From assembly GCF_028746185.1 (NCBI RefSeq), contig NZ_JAQIVH010000044.1, forward strand, positions 1-64,000: 64,000 nt of DNA. Reading direction: 5' to 3'. Below the pieces are notes generated by a model, which saw nothing but the letters and a program-made list of their open reading frames with translations, was not told the origin of the DNA and did no database searches. Shown here piece after piece: positions 6,788 through 16,141 of this stretch. Each line of letters begins with the position of its first letter. Position 1 is the stretch's first letter. The DNA is from Paenibacillus_E qinlingensis. GTDB taxonomy: Bacteria; Bacillota; Bacilli; Paenibacillales; NBRC-103111. The position numbers and the translations under genes are program-made.

Positions 6788-9700
6788 ATGTTCTGGACAT
6801 TAGACAAATTAAGCAAAAGATTAAGTGAATTAGCTGGTTATCGCTATCGCGAGAGTCAAGCCATTCGGACATTCAGCTTCCAAGTGGATGAGCAGAAGGA
6901 AAATGGCATACGTACGCCAATTTCGGACCAATGGAGCGAAATAGCAGTAGGAGATCGTTGGCAGGGACGTGACCGCTATGTGTGGCTCAAGCAAAAAGTA
7001 ACGATTCCTGCTGAATGGAAGGGACAGACGACGCTCGGTTTATTCGATTTTGGGAAAACGGGCTCGGGAAACAATTCCGGATTTGAATCCTTGCTTTTTG
7101 TGGATGGTCAGCCTTTTCAAGGTGTCGATTCGAATCATACGGAGGTATTTTTCCCAGAGGAGCTAGTTGGCTCAGAGGTTGAACTGCTATTTCGGCTTTG
7201 GTCAGGTCTGGAAGGCGGAGGTGTACCGACGGATCAAGTCCATGAGCTGCGCAGAGCAGAGATTGCCGTATTAGATGAAGCGACGGATGACTTGTACTAC
7301 ACGGGTCGAGCGATTCTGGAGACGGTTAAGCTGCTTAGCGAAAACCAGGTAGAACGTCAGGAACTGCTCAAGGCAATTGACCGCGCTTTCTTGAAGCTCG
7401 ATTGGTCCCGTCCTGGTTCGGAGATGTTCTATGCATCTATACGTGAGGCACAGACTTTCCTCGCAGGTGAAGCAGCCGTATGGGAGAAACGTCATGCGGT
7501 CACTGTGCGCTGTATCGGGCATACCCATATTGATGTCGCATGGTTATGGCGATTGACACATACACGGGAGAAGTCGGCAAGATCCTTTTCAACGGTCCTA
7601 CGTCTGATGGAGAAATATCCAGAGTATGTGTTTCTTCAAACGCAACCACAGCTATACGAATACATCAAGACCGACTATCCGGACATCTATGAGCAAATGA
7701 AGAAACGGATCGCAGAAGGGCGCTGGGAAGCAGGCGGCGCGATGTGGCTGGAAGCAGATTGCAATCTGACGAGCGGGGAATCCTTGGTTCGACAGCTGCT
7801 CTACGGAACCCAATTCCTGCGCAATGAATTCGGTGTGGAATGCAAATATTTGTGGCTACCTGATGTATTTGGCTATAGTTGGGCCTTACCGCAAATTCTA
7901 CAAAAGTCAGGTATTGATACGTTTATGACAACCAAAATCAGCTGGAACCAATACAATCGCATGCCGCACGATACGTTTCAGTGGCGAGGGATGGATGGTA
8001 CAGAGGTACTCACACATTTCGTTACAACACCAGAAGTGCCAGGTTCTAAGGTATGGTGGTATACGTATAATGGCGCGGTTGAGCCATTTTCGGTCAAAGG
8101 CATTTGGGATACCTATCGGGATAAAGAAGTAAATCAAGAGTTGCTGCTATCGTACGGCTATGGGGATGGTGGCGGCGGAGTGAATCGGGATATGTTAGAA
8201 ATGAGACGCCGTTTGGAACACATGCCAGGTTTGCCGAAGGTCGTTACGGGCAGAGTGGATGATTATTTTGACAAGCTACAAGAGACCGTGGAAGCGACAG
8301 ATAGCTATGTGCATACATGGGATGGGGAGTTATATCTTGAGTACCACCGTGGAACTTACACCAGTCAGGCCTATACCAAACGGATGAATCGCAAATTAGA
8401 GCTTCTGTACCGCGAAGCGGAATGGCTGCAAGTTTTGCAAGCCGTTGTGGGATCGAATTGGCGCCAATATCCAAGTCAGGATCTGTATGAAGGTTGGAAA
8501 ATCGTACTGCGCAATCAGTTTCATGACATTATTCCAGGTTCGTCCATCCCTGAGGTGTATGAAGATTCGCGGATTGAATATGAGGAGGCCGAGCGGATTG
8601 GTAGGGCCGCTATTCTTGGAGCAACCGAAGCACTTATTTTAACATCAAATACGGCTAGGAAATCGTTTACGGTATGGAATAGCGCTTCTTTTGCCAGAGA
8701 AGAACTGGTGATTATCCCTGTAGATGAGGTAGGAGCGGAAGGGCAATGGCTGGATGCAGCTGGGCAGATCCTATCCGCGCAGCTACAAGAGGAGCAGTGG
8801 TTAGTGCTTGTGTCGCAAGTACCGTCACTCGGATTTTGCACCGTTGCTTTCCAAGAAGCAGCAGCGCTGGAGAGCGCAACTAGCTTTGAAACCGCTTCGA
8901 TCGCTCAAGGTATTTCGACTCCTTTCTATGACATACGTTGGAATGAAGCCGGTCAATTACTCAGCATTTGGGATAAGGCGAGTGAGCGAGAGGTTCTGGC
9001 TGAAGGCGAATGCGGCAATGTGCTACAGGTGTTTGAGGATAAGCCGAAGGACTATGAGGCGTGGGATATTGATATTTTTTATCAGGAAAAAATGCGAGAA
9101 GTGACGGAGTTGAAATCCGTAAGCCTGGCGGAAAATGGGCCACTTCGGGCCGTGGTGCTATTCGAATGGTCCTATATGGACTCGAAGATAATACAGGAAA
9201 TGATCGTATATGCCAACAGCAGGCGGATTGATTTCGCTACGGAAGCAGATTGGCAAGAACGCCAACAACTGCTCAAAGTTGCATTCCCTGTGTCTGTACG
9301 TTCTACGGAAGCTACGTATGATATTCAATTCGGCAATGTGAAACGGCCTACACACTGGAACACAAGCTGGGATTATGCGCGTTTTGAAAGTGTCGGTCAT
9401 CAATGGGTCGATTTATCTGAGCGCGGGTACGGGGTTAGTTTGCTAAATGATTGCAAGTACGGACACGACATCAAGGATCATACGATTCGTCTATCGCTGA
9501 TTAAATCAGCCACTTATCCAGATCCGTTAGCCGATAAAGGTGCTCATCAATTTACGTATGCATTGCTGCCGCATGAAGGGGATTGGGTAACGGGTGAGAC
9601 GGTGAAAGAAGCTTGGGCACTTAATAATCCTCTGCACGTTTCTATGGGTCGCACATCGGTGGATTCGCACTCATTGTTCCGTCTTTCCTCGGAGCAGGTA

Positions 9701-9925
9701 CTTGTGGATTCGGTTAAAAAAGCGGAAGACAGCGACGCATTAATCGTTCGTCTCCACGAATTTACGGGATCACGTCACAGCGTCTCCCTCACAAGTGATT
9801 ATGCCGTGAAGACGTGGCAGGAATGTGATCTTATGGAGAGACCTATAGGCGAAGTGATTCAAGGTGATACAATAGAGTTGTTTATTAAACCCTATGACAT
9901 TCGTACGTTTAAGGTAACAGTGTAA
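6788..9925 (+). CDS. GH38 alpha-mannosidase
   Basis: The 1045-residue protein has the full GH38 architecture: an N-terminal beta domain (about 1-230), the catalytic alpha/beta domain, the three-helix middle region and C-terminal beta-sandwiches. The zinc-binding motif GHTHIDVAWLW (His245, His247, Asp249) is present. The nucleophile Asp359 lies in WLPDVFGYS, and GYGDGGGGV is also typical. It should hydrolyse alpha-mannosides in the cytoplasm; no signal peptide is seen. The start ATG follows AGAAGGAGAG. A LacI operator lies in its leader and a strong terminator follows the gene. Confidence 0.94.
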   Translation: MFWTLDKLSKRLSELAGYRYRESQAIRTFSFQVDEQKENGIRTPISDQWSEIAVGDRWQGRDRYVWLKQKVTIPAEWKGQTTLGLFDFGKTGSGNNSGFESLLFVDGQPFQGVDSNHTEVFFPEELVGSEVELLFRLWSGLEGGGVPTDQVHELRRAEIAVLDEATDDLYYTGRAILETVKLLSENQVERQELLKAIDRAFLKLDWSRPGSEMFYASIREAQTFLAGEAAVWEKRHAVTVRCIGHTHIDVAWLWRLTHTREKSARSFSTVLRLMEKYPEYVFLQTQPQLYEYIKTDYPDIYEQMKKRIAEGRWEAGGAMWLEADCNLTSGESLVRQLLYGTQFLRNEFGVECKYLWLPDVFGYSWALPQILQKSGIDTFMTTKISWNQYNRMPHDTFQWRGMDGTEVLTHFVTTPEVPGSKVWWYTYNGAVEPFSVKGIWDTYRDKEVNQELLLSYGYGDGGGGVNRDMLEMRRRLEHMPGLPKVVTGRVDDYFDKLQETVEATDSYVHTWDGELYLEYHRGTYTSQAYTKRMNRKLELLYREAEWLQVLQAVVGSNWRQYPSQDLYEGWKIVLRNQFHDIIPGSSIPEVYEDSRIEYEEAERIGRAAILGATEALILTSNTARKSFTVWNSASFAREELVIIPVDEVGAEGQWLDAAGQILSAQLQEEQWLVLVSQVPSLGFCTVAFQEAAALESATSFETASIAQGISTPFYDIRWNEAGQLLSIWDKASEREVLAEGECGNVLQVFEDKPKDYEAWDIDIFYQEKMREVTELKSVSLAENGPLRAVVLFEWSYMDSKIIQEMIVYANSRRIDFATEADWQERQQLLKVAFPVSVRSTEATYDIQFGNVKRPTHWNTSWDYARFESVGHQWVDLSERGYGVSLLNDCKYGHDIKDHTIRLSLIKSATYPDPLADKGAHQFTYALLPHEGDWVTGETVKEAWALNNPLHVSMGRTSVDSHSLFRLSSEQVLVDSVKKAEDSDALIVRLHEFTGSRHSVSLTSDYAVKTWQECDLMERPIGEVIQGDTIELFIKPYDIRTFKVTV

Positions 9926-9932
9926 ACTTGGC

Positions 9933-9980
9933 AAAGGGCAGTCCAGAAAGTAGATGGATCTACTTTTAGGACTGCCTTTT
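9933..9980 (+). terminator. Intrinsic terminator after GH38
   Basis: A 12-bp stem (AAAGGGCAGTCC / GGACTGCCTTTT, 9933-9944 and 9969-9980), with further pairing inside (AAAGTAGAT/ATCTACTTT). The 3' arm ends in TTTT. Confidence 0.85.
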
Positions 9981-10048
9981 AATTAAGCGTATACGTTTTC
10001 GGTTACTGTAAACTTCACGCTATTGGCCAACATGTAGTGCTTCGGGCA

Positions 10049-10412
10049 AATAAATGGATTTTATGCAGTTATATCTTTCGATTCTCCGAGCGAACGCAGA
10101 ATAGATGGATAATCTCAGGCTGTCGAGAAAGTCTCGCGGTGTTTTCGACAGTTTGATTTTTATGTGGTGGATCTCTCCTCTTAAAAGAAAAATCGATTTA
10201 AAACAATCTGAGAGACAACGTTCGAGTCTAAAAGTGACGTTAATTAATTCAAACTTGAAAAAGGGCACTTTCTCGACAGCCTGATAATCTACAGTTAATT
10301 TTAACTAATTTACACAATTAAGCTAAAATTGGTGAAATTAACTACATGGTTTCCATTTAATTCGAGTTTTGGAGGAGATTTCTCACAAATAACAGTATAT
10401 TTTCCAGTTATT
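10049..10412. repeat. Type A four-unit structured repeat, copy A1 (interrupted by a MITE-like element)
   Basis: Units start near 10049, 10100, 10336 and 10388. Removing the 175 bp added by the insertion and its target duplication gives spacings of 51, 61 and 52 bp, as in copies A2-A4. The second unit is split (AATAGATGGATAATCT, then ACAGTTAATTTT after the insert). The right half of unit 2 pairs with the left half of unit 3 (AGTTAATTT with AAATTAACT), with a further inverted repeat centred near 10323. The last unit overlaps the stop codon of the minus-strand PhyH gene. It lies between convergent genes. Confidence 0.8.
10116..10283. mobile_element. MITE-like 168-bp element with perfect terminal inverted repeats
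   Basis: The ends are perfect 17-bp inverted repeats (CAGGCTGTCGAGAAAGT, inverted at 10267-10283). It is flanked by a 7-bp direct duplication, ATAATCT (10109-10115 and 10284-10290). Removing it with one copy of the duplication restores an intact type A repeat unit, which is strong evidence for transposition. It contains no convincing gene, so it must have been moved in trans by a transposase not seen in this window. I do not recognise the family. Confidence 0.85.
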
Positions 10413-11274
10413 CCTCATGCTCAGGCTTATCGGCCAGCCAGTCCTCCAACGTAGCCACACGTGATGGATATTTGTAGCTTCTGGCTAGAAAGCCAATACC
10501 GTGCTTCACCATGGGATCCTGATCTGTAGGCTGATAACGCAAATCAACACTCCAACGAACCGTATCAGACATGTTCGGGGTCGACATATGCAGGCAGCGA
10601 TCGTTGAACAGAATCGCGCTTCCTGCGGGTACAGGCAGGGCAACGGTTTCCGTTTTGCCTAACTGACTATCTTTGAGCGCTGTATAGCCTGTTCCTGTGT
10701 AAGTCTCACGATGCCACTTGAGCACGCGTTTGCGATGTGTCTGGGGTTTGATATGGAGGCATCCATTCACTTCATTCGCATCGACAAGCGGGATCCAGAC
10801 CGTAATAACAGGATTCGCATTAGCATCTGGCCAATAGGATTTATCTTGATGCCAAGGTACTGCGCCAGCGGCTACTTTTGGGACTTTCGGTCGCACGTTA
10901 TATACCGGATTCGCGAAAAGCTCACCGCCAATTAACGATTCTACCGCATCCAAAATTTTCGGATTGCTCATCAAAGTGAAGTACCCAGGTATTCGGTCGC
11001 GCCAGCTTCGGCCATATTTGAGAAAGTTTTCGGCAGATAGATTCTGAAATAGCTCAGCTAAGCGATTGGGAAATGGCCGATCTTCCAGCTTATCCGTAAT
11101 CAGTCCATCCGCGAACAGTTCGTCCGCAATCATCGACACCTTCTGAGTCATCGCTTCACGAGCGGAGGCTAAATCTTCTTCCGATAATAAATGCGGGATG
11201 ATGAGATAGCCCTGTTCCTCGTAAAACTGCGATTGTTCGGTAGTTAAACTTCCGCTTCCATTTTGCTTAATCAA
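10408..11274 (-). CDS. Phytanoyl-CoA dioxygenase (PhyH) family protein
   Basis: A probable non-haem Fe(II)/2-oxoglutarate-dependent oxygenase of 288 residues. The facial triad is visible: His142 and Asp144 in WHQDKSYW, and distal His229 in CLHMSTPN, followed by an arginine in RWSVDLRYQP that would bind 2-oxoglutarate. I chose the TTG start at 11274, 8 bases after GGAGGG; the longer open frame to 11364 lacks a ribosome site. It is divergent from an AraC regulator at 11415. The same pairing recurs at 42418-44150. The substrate is unknown; bacterial PhyH proteins hydroxylate varied small molecules. Confidence 0.85.
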   Translation of the reverse strand: MIKQNGSGSLTTEQSQFYEEQGYLIIPHLLSEEDLASAREAMTQKVSMIADELFADGLITDKLEDRPFPNRLAELFQNLSAENFLKYGRSWRDRIPGYFTLMSNPKILDAVESLIGGELFANPVYNVRPKVPKVAAGAVPWHQDKSYWPDANANPVITVWIPLVDANEVNGCLHIKPQTHRKRVLKWHRETYTGTGYTALKDSQLGKTETVALPVPAGSAILFNDRCLHMSTPNMSDTVRWSVDLRYQPTDQDPMVKHGIGFLARSYKYPSRVATLEDWLADKPEHEE

Positions 11275-11285
11275 TCTACTCACCC

Positions 11286-11301
11286 TCCAACATGTGTTGT
11301 A
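11286..11301. promoter_or_regulatory. Possible degenerate LacI-type operator in the PhyH leader
   Basis: TCCAACATGTGTTGTA matches the operator palindrome of 5652 and 6752 at 12 of 16 positions and overlaps the PhyH ribosome site. An exact half-site, TATAACAC, lies at 11312-11319. The match is weak and could be chance or an AraC site. Confidence 0.3.
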
Positions 11302-11414
11302 ATATAGAAAATATAACACTTCAAGTGATTGTTGTATTTGCTTCTGTGTTCGTCTATTGATCAATTCTTCCGGTCAATCTTATCGTCAATTTACTATCGA
11401 TTGCGAGGGTTACT

Positions 11415-12269
11415 ATGACTTTTTTAACTTCGGTTAATCCCTATGTAAGAGTGGGACATTATTATCAATTTCCAGTCGAACGAAACCAAGCTGAAGTGGG
11501 CAGAATCGGGTATTGCTATGCCTTTCATTTCGTTGCCGGAGGCAAAGGGACGGTTTCCGCCCAAGGAAGAACATATCCTGTGAAGAAAGGTGATCTGATC
11601 TATTTTCCACCTGAAATAGGTCATTCTTTTTACGCCAATCCCGATCATCCACTAGCCACCTATAACTTGTATTGTGATCTCTGGAATTATCCATTGAGAA
11701 GCAGTCAACATCTCGTTTGGGATGAGTCTGATTTTAATCGAGAGTTGCTAACACATATAATCCCTTGTCCAGAGCTGGACAAGTTACCAGTCGTTACGCC
11801 CATCCAGCACGATGCTTCCCTTGGTCAATTATTCATCCATGTCGTCAACCAGTCGAGGAGAAGTGATCACTACTCTGAGCTGATTGTAAGCAATCTCCTC
11901 AAAGCTTTCCTTCTAGCACTTGTACAAATAGCTTCAACGCAACACTTCATCGATTATCGAATGATTCCGATTATCGAGCGCATGGACAGGGAAGCGAATG
12001 CGAGTCGAGGTTATGACGAATGGATGAGCCAATGCGGGCTTCGCAAAACGCAATTTCATGAGCTTTTCAAGCAAGCTACAGGTATCTCGCCCAAAGCTTA
12101 CTGGACCAAATCCATTATGCGCCAAGCGGAGGCAGCTCTATGGGAAAGCAATCGTTCCATAACGGCAATTGCGGAGGATTTCGGCTATTCATCAGTCCAT
12201 CATTTCACCAAACAATTCACACAATTTCATGGCGTTTCACCTACGGAGTTCCGGAGGAGGAAAAATTAG
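11415..12269 (+). CDS. AraC-family transcriptional regulator
   Basis: A 284-residue protein with an N-terminal cupin-like sensor (GGKGTVSAQGRTYPVKKGDL, about 35-55, then YFPPEIGHSF) and a C-terminal AraC DNA-binding domain (about 185-282, ending ITAIAEDFGYSSVHHFTKQF, then GVSPTEFRRRK). It is divergent from the PhyH-family gene across about 140 bases and probably controls it. The ATG start follows GCGAGGG. The effector is unknown. Confidence 0.9.
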   Translation: MTFLTSVNPYVRVGHYYQFPVERNQAEVGRIGYCYAFHFVAGGKGTVSAQGRTYPVKKGDLIYFPPEIGHSFYANPDHPLATYNLYCDLWNYPLRSSQHLVWDESDFNRELLTHIIPCPELDKLPVVTPIQHDASLGQLFIHVVNQSRRSDHYSELIVSNLLKAFLLALVQIASTQHFIDYRMIPIIERMDREANASRGYDEWMSQCGLRKTQFHELFKQATGISPKAYWTKSIMRQAEAALWESNRSITAIAEDFGYSSVHHFTKQFTQFHGVSPTEFRRRKN

Positions 12270-12393
12270 AGTTTATATGCGATATGGTTCTTGTACCATA
12301 AGTTAGTTCAATATCGGCTTAAATAACTAGTATGTTACCATTTTTTCGATAAACTATAATTTGTCTTAGAAATGGAAGGAGGGACCGCCAATT

Positions 12394-12408
12394 TGGTAAG
12401 CGCTTGCA
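12394..12408 (+). promoter_or_regulatory. Candidate catabolite-responsive element (cre) before the S-layer-type gene
   Basis: TGGTAAGCGCTTGCA fits the Bacillus CcpA consensus WTGNAANCGNWNNCW at all but one fixed position and is partly palindromic (AAGCGCTT). It lies about 73 bases upstream of the start at 12481. The rest of 12270-12480 holds no gene that I can support. Confidence 0.45.
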
Positions 12409-12480
12409 TTTGAAAAAGCGGGTTGATTGGAAGCAGTATGCAATGATTTTCGAATTCGACTAAGGAATGATGGAGGAAAA

Positions 12481-15400
12481 ATGAAAATAACCGTTATAAA
12501 GAAGAAGTTATCCGCAGTCATGGTATCCGTCATGATGTTCTCACTGTTTGCTTCCGTCGATTTAGCTTTTGCAGACGCCATTACACCATCTAATTCAACT
12601 ACAACGGCAACAACACCAGCGGTAACAACGATGGACACAGCATCCAAGTTTAAAGCTCTTAAAGACAAAGGCATTTTCGATGGTTCCGACGAATCAGGGT
12701 CAGCCGAACTCGATAAAGAGGTGACGCGGGCCCAGCTTGCCAAAATCTCCGTTTTGTTGAATGGTTTAAAGGAAGATGTTCCTTCAAGCGCCATATATAC
12801 AGACCTTGCTGAAGCAAGCTGGGCGGCAGGTTATATCGGTGCAGCAACCAATGCGGGCTATATGCAAGGCGTGGAGAAAGATCATTTTGATCCAGCCGGC
12901 CTAGTCACGATTGAACAAGCTGCTTCTGTACTCGCACGTGTTTTCAAGCTGGAGGCAGATGAAACCGATACGGCCAAAGTGAAGGGCATCGTGTCCGATT
13001 GGGCGAAAGAGAATGTAGCTTCTGCGATCAAATTGGGGCTCTTGGCGGACATGGCTGATTTTACCAAAACAGTGAATCGCGAGCTGCTTGTCAATGCCGC
13101 ATACGCTGCTTATCAGCTGATTCAAGCCGGGGGTCCCGTTGTGTCCAAAGTTTCTGTGGCTGACTTTAAAGCTACGGGCGCTAAAACACTCGTGGTCAAA
13201 TTGAATGGCTCACTCGCTGACACGAGTAAGTTGACGGTTTCCATTCTTCGTGGCTCCATTACAGGATCAGTCGTTACAGGTGCTCAGAAGTGGAATACCA
13301 ACAAGAGCGAAGTGACGATCACGTTGGATACGAAAATGACAGAAGGCCTTTATACGGTAAAAGTTGAGGCTGTCAAAGATGGCGGTTTAACGGTGGATAA
13401 AGGCACAGCAGAGGTGTCTGTTGGCAACGAGAAAATCACGCAAATTGATTTCACGACACCGTCGGATAAAATTGCACAGGGCAAAGTCAAACTGACTTTT
13501 AAAGCCGTGAACCAGTACAAGGAAGTATCCGATCTGAGTGCAGCCGTATTTACCATCAATACAAGCCTAGATGGAGATGCGATACCTGCGGGTGATTCAC
13601 AGTCAGTTATGCTCGATGTTACCCATGCCGTCTACAGCAACAAGCTGCGTCAAGACTCGCAAGTTTTCGTCACCATCATGGCTCCAGATTACTCCGTGAC
13701 AGCCAATAAGACTTTTACGGTTGGTGAATTACAAGCGGTTAGTAAAGTTGAACTGAGCGATGTGGTTTACGTGAGTGGGAAGACGAAATTCGAGGCTGGT
13801 GATCTGGTTTCGGTTCCTTACAAGGCTTATGACCAATATGGTTATCCCGTTACGGATTTGGATATTTTAACAAACAGTACATTAACAAGCTCCACTGCAA
13901 CAGGTGTAATCGACATGTCTGCAACAAGTCCTGCAAGAGGATTTGACTTTATTGCTGACGAAACCGGAGATGGTATTCCCGAGTTGAAGATCAAAGCTGC
14001 TTCTAACTTTACTAATTTCAGCATCCAGGATGTCATGCTTACGTTGACGGGACTTGGTTCAGGCCAATCCGTTTCCAAGGTAATGAAAGTGGCTGCTTCC
14101 AAAGCGCCTTATGAGTTTAGCATAGGTAACTTCCCGAATACGGTAGCGGTGGGTGACGAGGATTTCTACTTGCCACTCGTTGTCAAAGACCAAGGCGGGA
14201 CGATCCTTACGACAGATGAAGTTGTAGAAAATGCCGATAAGATAAGTGTATTTGGATTATCAAACGGCAGTATATCAGTTGGCGCCAAGGATTCGCTTGG
14301 CAGACTAATTGGCGGAATCGAGAAGAGTGGTGCAAATAGAGGTACAATTCGCGTCTCCGATTTAAAAACGTTATCAGACGTAAATAAAGGTCCGTTAACG
14401 ATTAAAGCTGCGCTCCTTACAAGTGAGAAAACGGCTGTGAATAGCACGAATATTGTTGCCAAGCGTTTTCCGAAAACCGTGTACTTTTCCGTTGTACCGA
14501 AACCTAAGATGCTTCCTTCGCTCGAAATGGTGAATGGAAGAACGGAGAATGCGTTTCGTTTGAAATTCAAAGATCAGTATAATGAGGATTTTGATCGCGA
14601 TTATCGAGGCTATTCGATGAAATTATCTTTTGCTAAAACGTCTGGTACGGTTACTGATGCAGTTTATGTACTCAGAGGAAGTACAACTGCCTTCTTGGAC
14701 ACAACTAAAACATCTTTTATCGTTAGGGGTGTAGATGGTACGGTAGAAGGTTATGACTCAGGTAAAGTGTCAACTGATTTCGGTTATTATCGGGATCGCG
14801 ATTTCTTCTTTATTGCCAAGGTTGGCGATAACAATGAAGGTACGTACCAGGTTACAGCTCAGTTGTTTAAAGGGGATGAGGCTGCAGTTGCCGCAGGATC
14901 AGCCTCCTTAATGTCAACAGCCATTGGTACGACGCAGCTTCTGAAAGGTCGAGAAGCCAATAATTTGCTGTATACACTGACACCATTTGCTAATGGCATT
15001 TATGCTGTCGATAAGGTTAAGGATACGCTGCAAGGCTCACTTACGAATGTCATTAATAACGTTTATTCAACAGAAGGTGTATCTTTAGAGAATATGTTTT
15101 CGGGCAAAGTTGTACTCACGGCCAAGGATGTTAACGGCAATATTGTTCAGCTCCCGAATAACACGATTCAACAGTTGAAATCGGTCACGACTTCCAACAC
15201 GAGAGCTTCTTCCATTGTGAATAAGCCACGAGCTGATGGTGCTGTTGCAAACGCTTTTGACGGGTATGGGATTCGTGGTAAGGATGTTGGAACAACTAGC
15301 ATATCCGTGCTATTCAAGCCATCTAACTACACTGGGAATAAAGTGGCTTTCCTTGATAACATCGCCATTAAAGATGATTCTTTAGTCGTTAGCTCACTAA

Positions 15401-16005
15401 CAGCAACTTATAATGGGAAAGCAAGAATTATGGGATTGTCGCAGCTGAAAGCAGGCGTTAACATTTTTACAGGTAATACCATCGATACGGTGGCCAAGAA
15501 ATTGCTGCTGAAACAAACGTTTAGCAATATTACGCTAATGGATCAATATGGAAACAATGCCTTTAGAAACAGTTCTGTGATCCGTGTAGCACCAATTTTC
15601 GGTATTCAAATTTTTATTAGCAATGTCAAATGGACGAATGATAACATTGTACCAGATTCAGGATATCTCGCAGTTGAATCCAATATTACAGGTGTTAACA
15701 ATGTGAATGGATTGTCTAATCAGCCTTATCCTTTAGCTGGAAATGAAACGGCTGGCTATACCTATCCATCAACAGATGCGGATATTGGTGCAACCGCTGG
15801 CGGTAAAGTCGATCCTACCGATTGGGTATTCTCCACAATCAATAGTAAGATCAGATTATATCGCGGAGATGCGAAGTATATCTACAAACCAGCGACATCA
15901 GCGATTGATGGAACATCTGTCGAGGTGGCTTCCTTCACAGCAACGATGATTACAGCCAACGGGAAAAGCATTTCGGTTGATGTGTACCCGGATCCATTGA
16001 AGTAA
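12481..16005 (+). CDS. S-layer-homology (SLH) domain surface protein
   Basis: A 1174-residue secreted protein. A signal peptide (KKKLSAVMVSVMMFSLFASV, then LAFADA) ends near residue 32. Three SLH-type modules follow (about 40-215: FKALKDKGIFDGSDE; VTRAQLAKISVLL; AAGYIGAATNAGYMQGV; VTIEQAASVLARVF; NRELLVNAAYAAYQL). These modules bind pyruvylated secondary cell-wall polymers. The remainder is beta-rich Ig-like repeats without a catalytic signature, so a structural S-layer or surface-array role is likely. I chose the ATG at 12481 because it follows GGAGG and begins the signal peptide. A terminator follows. Confidence 0.85.
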   Translation: MKITVIKKKLSAVMVSVMMFSLFASVDLAFADAITPSNSTTTATTPAVTTMDTASKFKALKDKGIFDGSDESGSAELDKEVTRAQLAKISVLLNGLKEDVPSSAIYTDLAEASWAAGYIGAATNAGYMQGVEKDHFDPAGLVTIEQAASVLARVFKLEADETDTAKVKGIVSDWAKENVASAIKLGLLADMADFTKTVNRELLVNAAYAAYQLIQAGGPVVSKVSVADFKATGAKTLVVKLNGSLADTSKLTVSILRGSITGSVVTGAQKWNTNKSEVTITLDTKMTEGLYTVKVEAVKDGGLTVDKGTAEVSVGNEKITQIDFTTPSDKIAQGKVKLTFKAVNQYKEVSDLSAAVFTINTSLDGDAIPAGDSQSVMLDVTHAVYSNKLRQDSQVFVTIMAPDYSVTANKTFTVGELQAVSKVELSDVVYVSGKTKFEAGDLVSVPYKAYDQYGYPVTDLDILTNSTLTSSTATGVIDMSATSPARGFDFIADETGDGIPELKIKAASNFTNFSIQDVMLTLTGLGSGQSVSKVMKVAASKAPYEFSIGNFPNTVAVGDEDFYLPLVVKDQGGTILTTDEVVENADKISVFGLSNGSISVGAKDSLGRLIGGIEKSGANRGTIRVSDLKTLSDVNKGPLTIKAALLTSEKTAVNSTNIVAKRFPKTVYFSVVPKPKMLPSLEMVNGRTENAFRLKFKDQYNEDFDRDYRGYSMKLSFAKTSGTVTDAVYVLRGSTTAFLDTTKTSFIVRGVDGTVEGYDSGKVSTDFGYYRDRDFFFIAKVGDNNEGTYQVTAQLFKGDEAAVAAGSASLMSTAIGTTQLLKGREANNLLYTLTPFANGIYAVDKVKDTLQGSLTNVINNVYSTEGVSLENMFSGKVVLTAKDVNGNIVQLPNNTIQQLKSVTTSNTRASSIVNKPRADGAVANAFDGYGIRGKDVGTTSISVLFKPSNYTGNKVAFLDNIAIKDDSLVVSSLTATYNGKARIMGLSQLKAGVNIFTGNTIDTVAKKLLLKQTFSNITLMDQYGNNAFRNSSVIRVAPIFGIQIFISNVKWTNDNIVPDSGYLAVESNITGVNNVNGLSNQPYPLAGNETAGYTYPSTDADIGATAGGKVDPTDWVFSTINSKIRLYRGDAKYIYKPATSAIDGTSVEVASFTATMITANGKSISVDVYPDPLK

Positions 16006-16011
16006 TGTTAC

Positions 16012-16047
16012 GACCGTTCCATGGTATTCTACCAGGGAACGGTTTTT
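16012..16047 (+). terminator. Intrinsic terminator after the S-layer-type gene
   Basis: Hairpin ACCGTTCC / GGAACGGT (16013-16020 and 16036-16043) with inner TGGT/ACCA pairing and a T-run. Confidence 0.85.
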
Positions 16048-16141
16048 AATTTTTAGACCAATGATCACCGCTTGGCTGCTAACTTGTCATAGAAACTATC
16101 CAGGTGAAGTAAGGTTATATAGAACGAGAAGGGGGCGAAGG

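Noticed and set aside
10020..10268. 82-codon minus-strand frame across the MITE
   Set aside because: It spans the insertion boundary and part of a type A repeat, with no ribosome site; not a gene.
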